From contig MGPL01000021.1 of NCBI GenBank assembly GCA_001797415.1, positions 431 to 7,760 of the forward strand: a DNA stretch of 7,330 bases, given 5' to 3'. Both the position numbers and the translations under genes were made by a program. The first letter of the stretch is position 1. Each line of letters starts with the position of its first letter. Under the pieces are notes generated by a model, which was given only the letters and a program-made list of their open reading frames with translations, was not told where the DNA came from and did not search any database. Positions 5,986-7,330 of this stretch are shown piece by piece. Source of the DNA: Deltaproteobacteria bacterium GWA2_55_10 (lineage in GTDB: Bacteria > Desulfobacterota > GWC2-55-46).

Positions 5986-5991
5986 CTTCTG

Positions 5992-5997
5992 CTCCTT
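5992..5997 (-). promoter_or_regulatory. ribosome binding site that decides the argG start
   Basis: AAGGAG, six bases before the ATG at 5983-5985. It is the second copy in a tandem AAGGAGAAGGAG, which would be coding if the ATG at 6006 were used. The upstream ATG has only AAAGG directly abutting it, so the downstream start is favoured. Confidence 0.6.
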
Positions 5998-6009
5998 CTC
6001 CTTCATCCT

Positions 6010-6927
6010 TTATCTGGTAGCGCCTTCGACCAGAAGCCATTCAAGTATCGCCTTCTGTATGTGAAGCCTGTTCTCTGCCTCGTCCCAGACGACCGAGTTC
6101 GGCCCTTCGAGCACCTCTTCGGTTATCTCCTCTTCCCTGTGCGCAGGAAGGCAGTGCATGACTATCGCGTCTTTTTTCGCAAGGCCGAGCAACTTTGAAT
6201 TTATCTGATAACCCTTGAAGGCCTTTCTCCTCTCAAGAGCCTCTTCCTCCTGCCCCATGCTGGCCCATACGTCGGTGTTGAGCACGTCCGCGCCACGGGC
6301 AGCATCTTCGACGCTCTCGATGACGCGTATCTTCGGATTGGCGGCAACGGCCTTCTTCAATATCATCTCATCCGGCCAAAAACCCTTCGGGCAGGCGAGC
6401 GTAAGCTCAAAGCCCAATACCATCGCAGCCTCTATCCATGAGTTGGCCATGTTGTTGCCGTCGCCTATCCAGCAGACCTTCATGCCCTTGTATCCGCCCT
6501 TCTTCTCGACGATAGTGAGGATATCCGCCAACACCTGGCATGGGTGGTGCGTGTCGGTAAGGCCGTTTATCACGGGGATGGTAGAATACTTCGCGTACTC
6601 CTCTATTATCCCGTGTCCGAAGGTCCTTATGACGATGGCGTCGACATACCTCGACATCACGCGCGCGGTGTCCTTTATGGGCTCGCCGCGGCCAATCTGC
6701 GAATCCCGTTGGCTTATGAATATGGCGTCACCGCCGAGCTGGTACATCGCGGTCTCAAAGGATACGCGCGTCCTGGTCGACGACTTCTCGAATATGAGCC
6801 CGAGCGTCCTGCCCCTCAAAGGGTTGTGCGGTATGCCCTTCTTGTGCCGCGCCTTCAGGGTGGCGGCAGTATCGAGCAGATGGTCGATGTCATTTTTAGC
6901 AAGGTCGGAAATTGTAAGGAGGTGCAT
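6010..6927 (-). CDS. argF: ornithine carbamoyltransferase
   Basis: OTCase joins carbamoyl phosphate and ornithine to citrulline in the cytoplasm; the active form in this family is a trimer or a multiple of it. The 305-residue length is standard. The carbamoyl-phosphate loop SSTRTR (49-54), the HPCQ motif (128-131), the ornithine-binding DVWASMGQE (219-227) and the catalytic-cysteine loop HCLPAHR (258-264) are all intact. The SMG motif and HCLP distinguish it from aspartate carbamoyltransferase. The ATG at 6925-6927 is preceded by AAGGA six bases upstream. It lies 22 bases downstream of argD and 24 bases upstream of the preferred argG start, so argD-argF-argG is one transcription unit. The pathway order is preserved in the gene order. 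Nothing is missing. Confidence 0.98.
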   Translation of the reverse strand: MHLLTISDLAKNDIDHLLDTAATLKARHKKGIPHNPLRGRTLGLIFEKSSTRTRVSFETAMYQLGGDAIFISQRDSQIGRGEPIKDTARVMSRYVDAIVIRTFGHGIIEEYAKYSTIPVINGLTDTHHPCQVLADILTIVEKKGGYKGMKVCWIGDGNNMANSWIEAAMVLGFELTLACPKGFWPDEMILKKAVAANPKIRVIESVEDAARGADVLNTDVWASMGQEEEALERRKAFKGYQINSKLLGLAKKDAIVMHCLPAHREEEITEEVLEGPNSVVWDEAENRLHIQKAILEWLLVEGATR

Positions 6928-6949
6928 TGAGATTCCTTCTATCTGAGAT

Positions 6950-7330
6950 TTATACCTTTGCCTGCGCCCCGGCCTGAGCCAAAAGCGGCTCGAGGATGCC
7001 GAGCATCTCGTCCACTTCCTTCTCGGTCACGACCAGCGCCGGGATAAAGCGCAGCACCTTGTCGCCAACGCAGTTTATGAGAAGGCCTTTGGCAAGACAT
7101 TCCTTGACGATATCGCCGCCCTTTATGTCCTCGGCCAGTTCCATACCGATGATGAGGCCCTTGCCCCTGACCTCTTTTATGAAGGCGTACTTTGCCTTGA
7201 GACCGTTAAGCCGCTCAGTAAGGTACGCGCCGGACTTCCTGCAGTTATCAAGAATACCTTCATTGATGATCGTCTTTAACGCGGCAATGCCTGCCGCAGT
7301 TGCAAGCGGGTTTCCGCCGAAGGTCGACGC
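6950..7330 (-). CDS. argD: acetylornithine aminotransferase, C-terminal part, cut by window edge
   Basis: The last 126 residues of a class III PLP aminotransferase are present and the rest lies beyond the right edge. ArgD converts N-acetylglutamate 5-semialdehyde to N-acetylornithine and in some bacteria also serves as the DapC transaminase. The fragment opens with ASTFGGNPLATAAGIAALKTI, the conserved STFGGNPLA block that follows the PLP lysine, then has VRGKGLIIGMEL and LINCVGDKVLRFIPALVVTEKEVDEML, all characteristic of ArgD in the class III group. The frame stays open from the edge to the TAA at 6950-6952. A short ATG start at 7144 within this frame is internal, not a gene start. The placement immediately before argF supports ArgD over 4-aminobutyrate or ornithine aminotransferase. 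Confidence 0.95.
   Translation of the reverse strand, partial: ASTFGGNPLATAAGIAALKTIINEGILDNCRKSGAYLTERLNGLKAKYAFIKEVRGKGLIIGMELAEDIKGGDIVKECLAKGLLINCVGDKVLRFIPALVVTEKEVDEMLGILEPLLAQAGAQAKV

Noticed and set aside
6215..6946. Plus-strand 243-codon open frame antisense to argF
   Set aside because: argF on the opposite strand is complete with all catalytic motifs; the antisense product is a composition artefact.

Overview
The window is a compact, GC-rich bacterial chromosomal segment. Every supported gene lies on the minus strand, so the genes read from right to left. The gene content, the run argD-argF-argG, the diaminopimelate-aminotransferase (DapL) route to lysine, and frequent TTG starts with strong AGGAGG ribosome sites would fit an uncultivated or anaerobic member of the deltaproteobacterial lineages or Nitrospirota. 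That placement is an inference; there is no rRNA or other phylogenetic marker here.

Layout in the direction of transcription: (1) 7330 to 3872 is an arginine operon: the C-terminal part of argD (acetylornithine aminotransferase), argF (ornithine carbamoyltransferase), argG (argininosuccinate synthase), and a fumarylacetoacetate-hydrolase-family gene coupled to argG through a TTGA stop/start overlap. (2) 3871 to 2507 holds dapL behind its own candidate promoter, followed by a good intrinsic terminator at 2437-2479. (3) 2380 to 1617 holds folK (folate synthesis) and a small membrane-anchored, cysteine-containing YHS-like protein, again joined by TTGA. (4) A well-formed sigma70-like promoter at 1569-1597 precedes an LsrF-type class I aldolase/thiolase (1470 to 673). 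(5) A 158-bp palindromic repeat element of five consecutive hairpins with imperfect terminal inverted repeats (518-675) sits between that gene and (6) the N-terminal half of a zinc-dependent medium-chain dehydrogenase that runs off the left edge.

Working together: ArgD, ArgF and ArgG carry N-acetylglutamate semialdehyde toward argininosuccinate. ArgH is not in the window, and the slot after argG holds the FAH-family gene instead. DapL supplies LL-diaminopimelate for lysine and peptidoglycan. The aldolase and the dehydrogenase may form a small carbohydrate-type catabolic pair, but the substrate cannot be read from the sequence.

Most of the window is ordinary biosynthetic housekeeping. The strongest non-coding signal is the five-hairpin element, whose outer end supplies the stop codon of the aldolase gene. 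The other points worth a look are the Lys/Ala-rich tail on ArgG, the FAH gene coupled to argG, and the orphan LsrF-like enzyme. I found no CRISPR array, tRNA, rRNA, transposase, phage gene or defence system.
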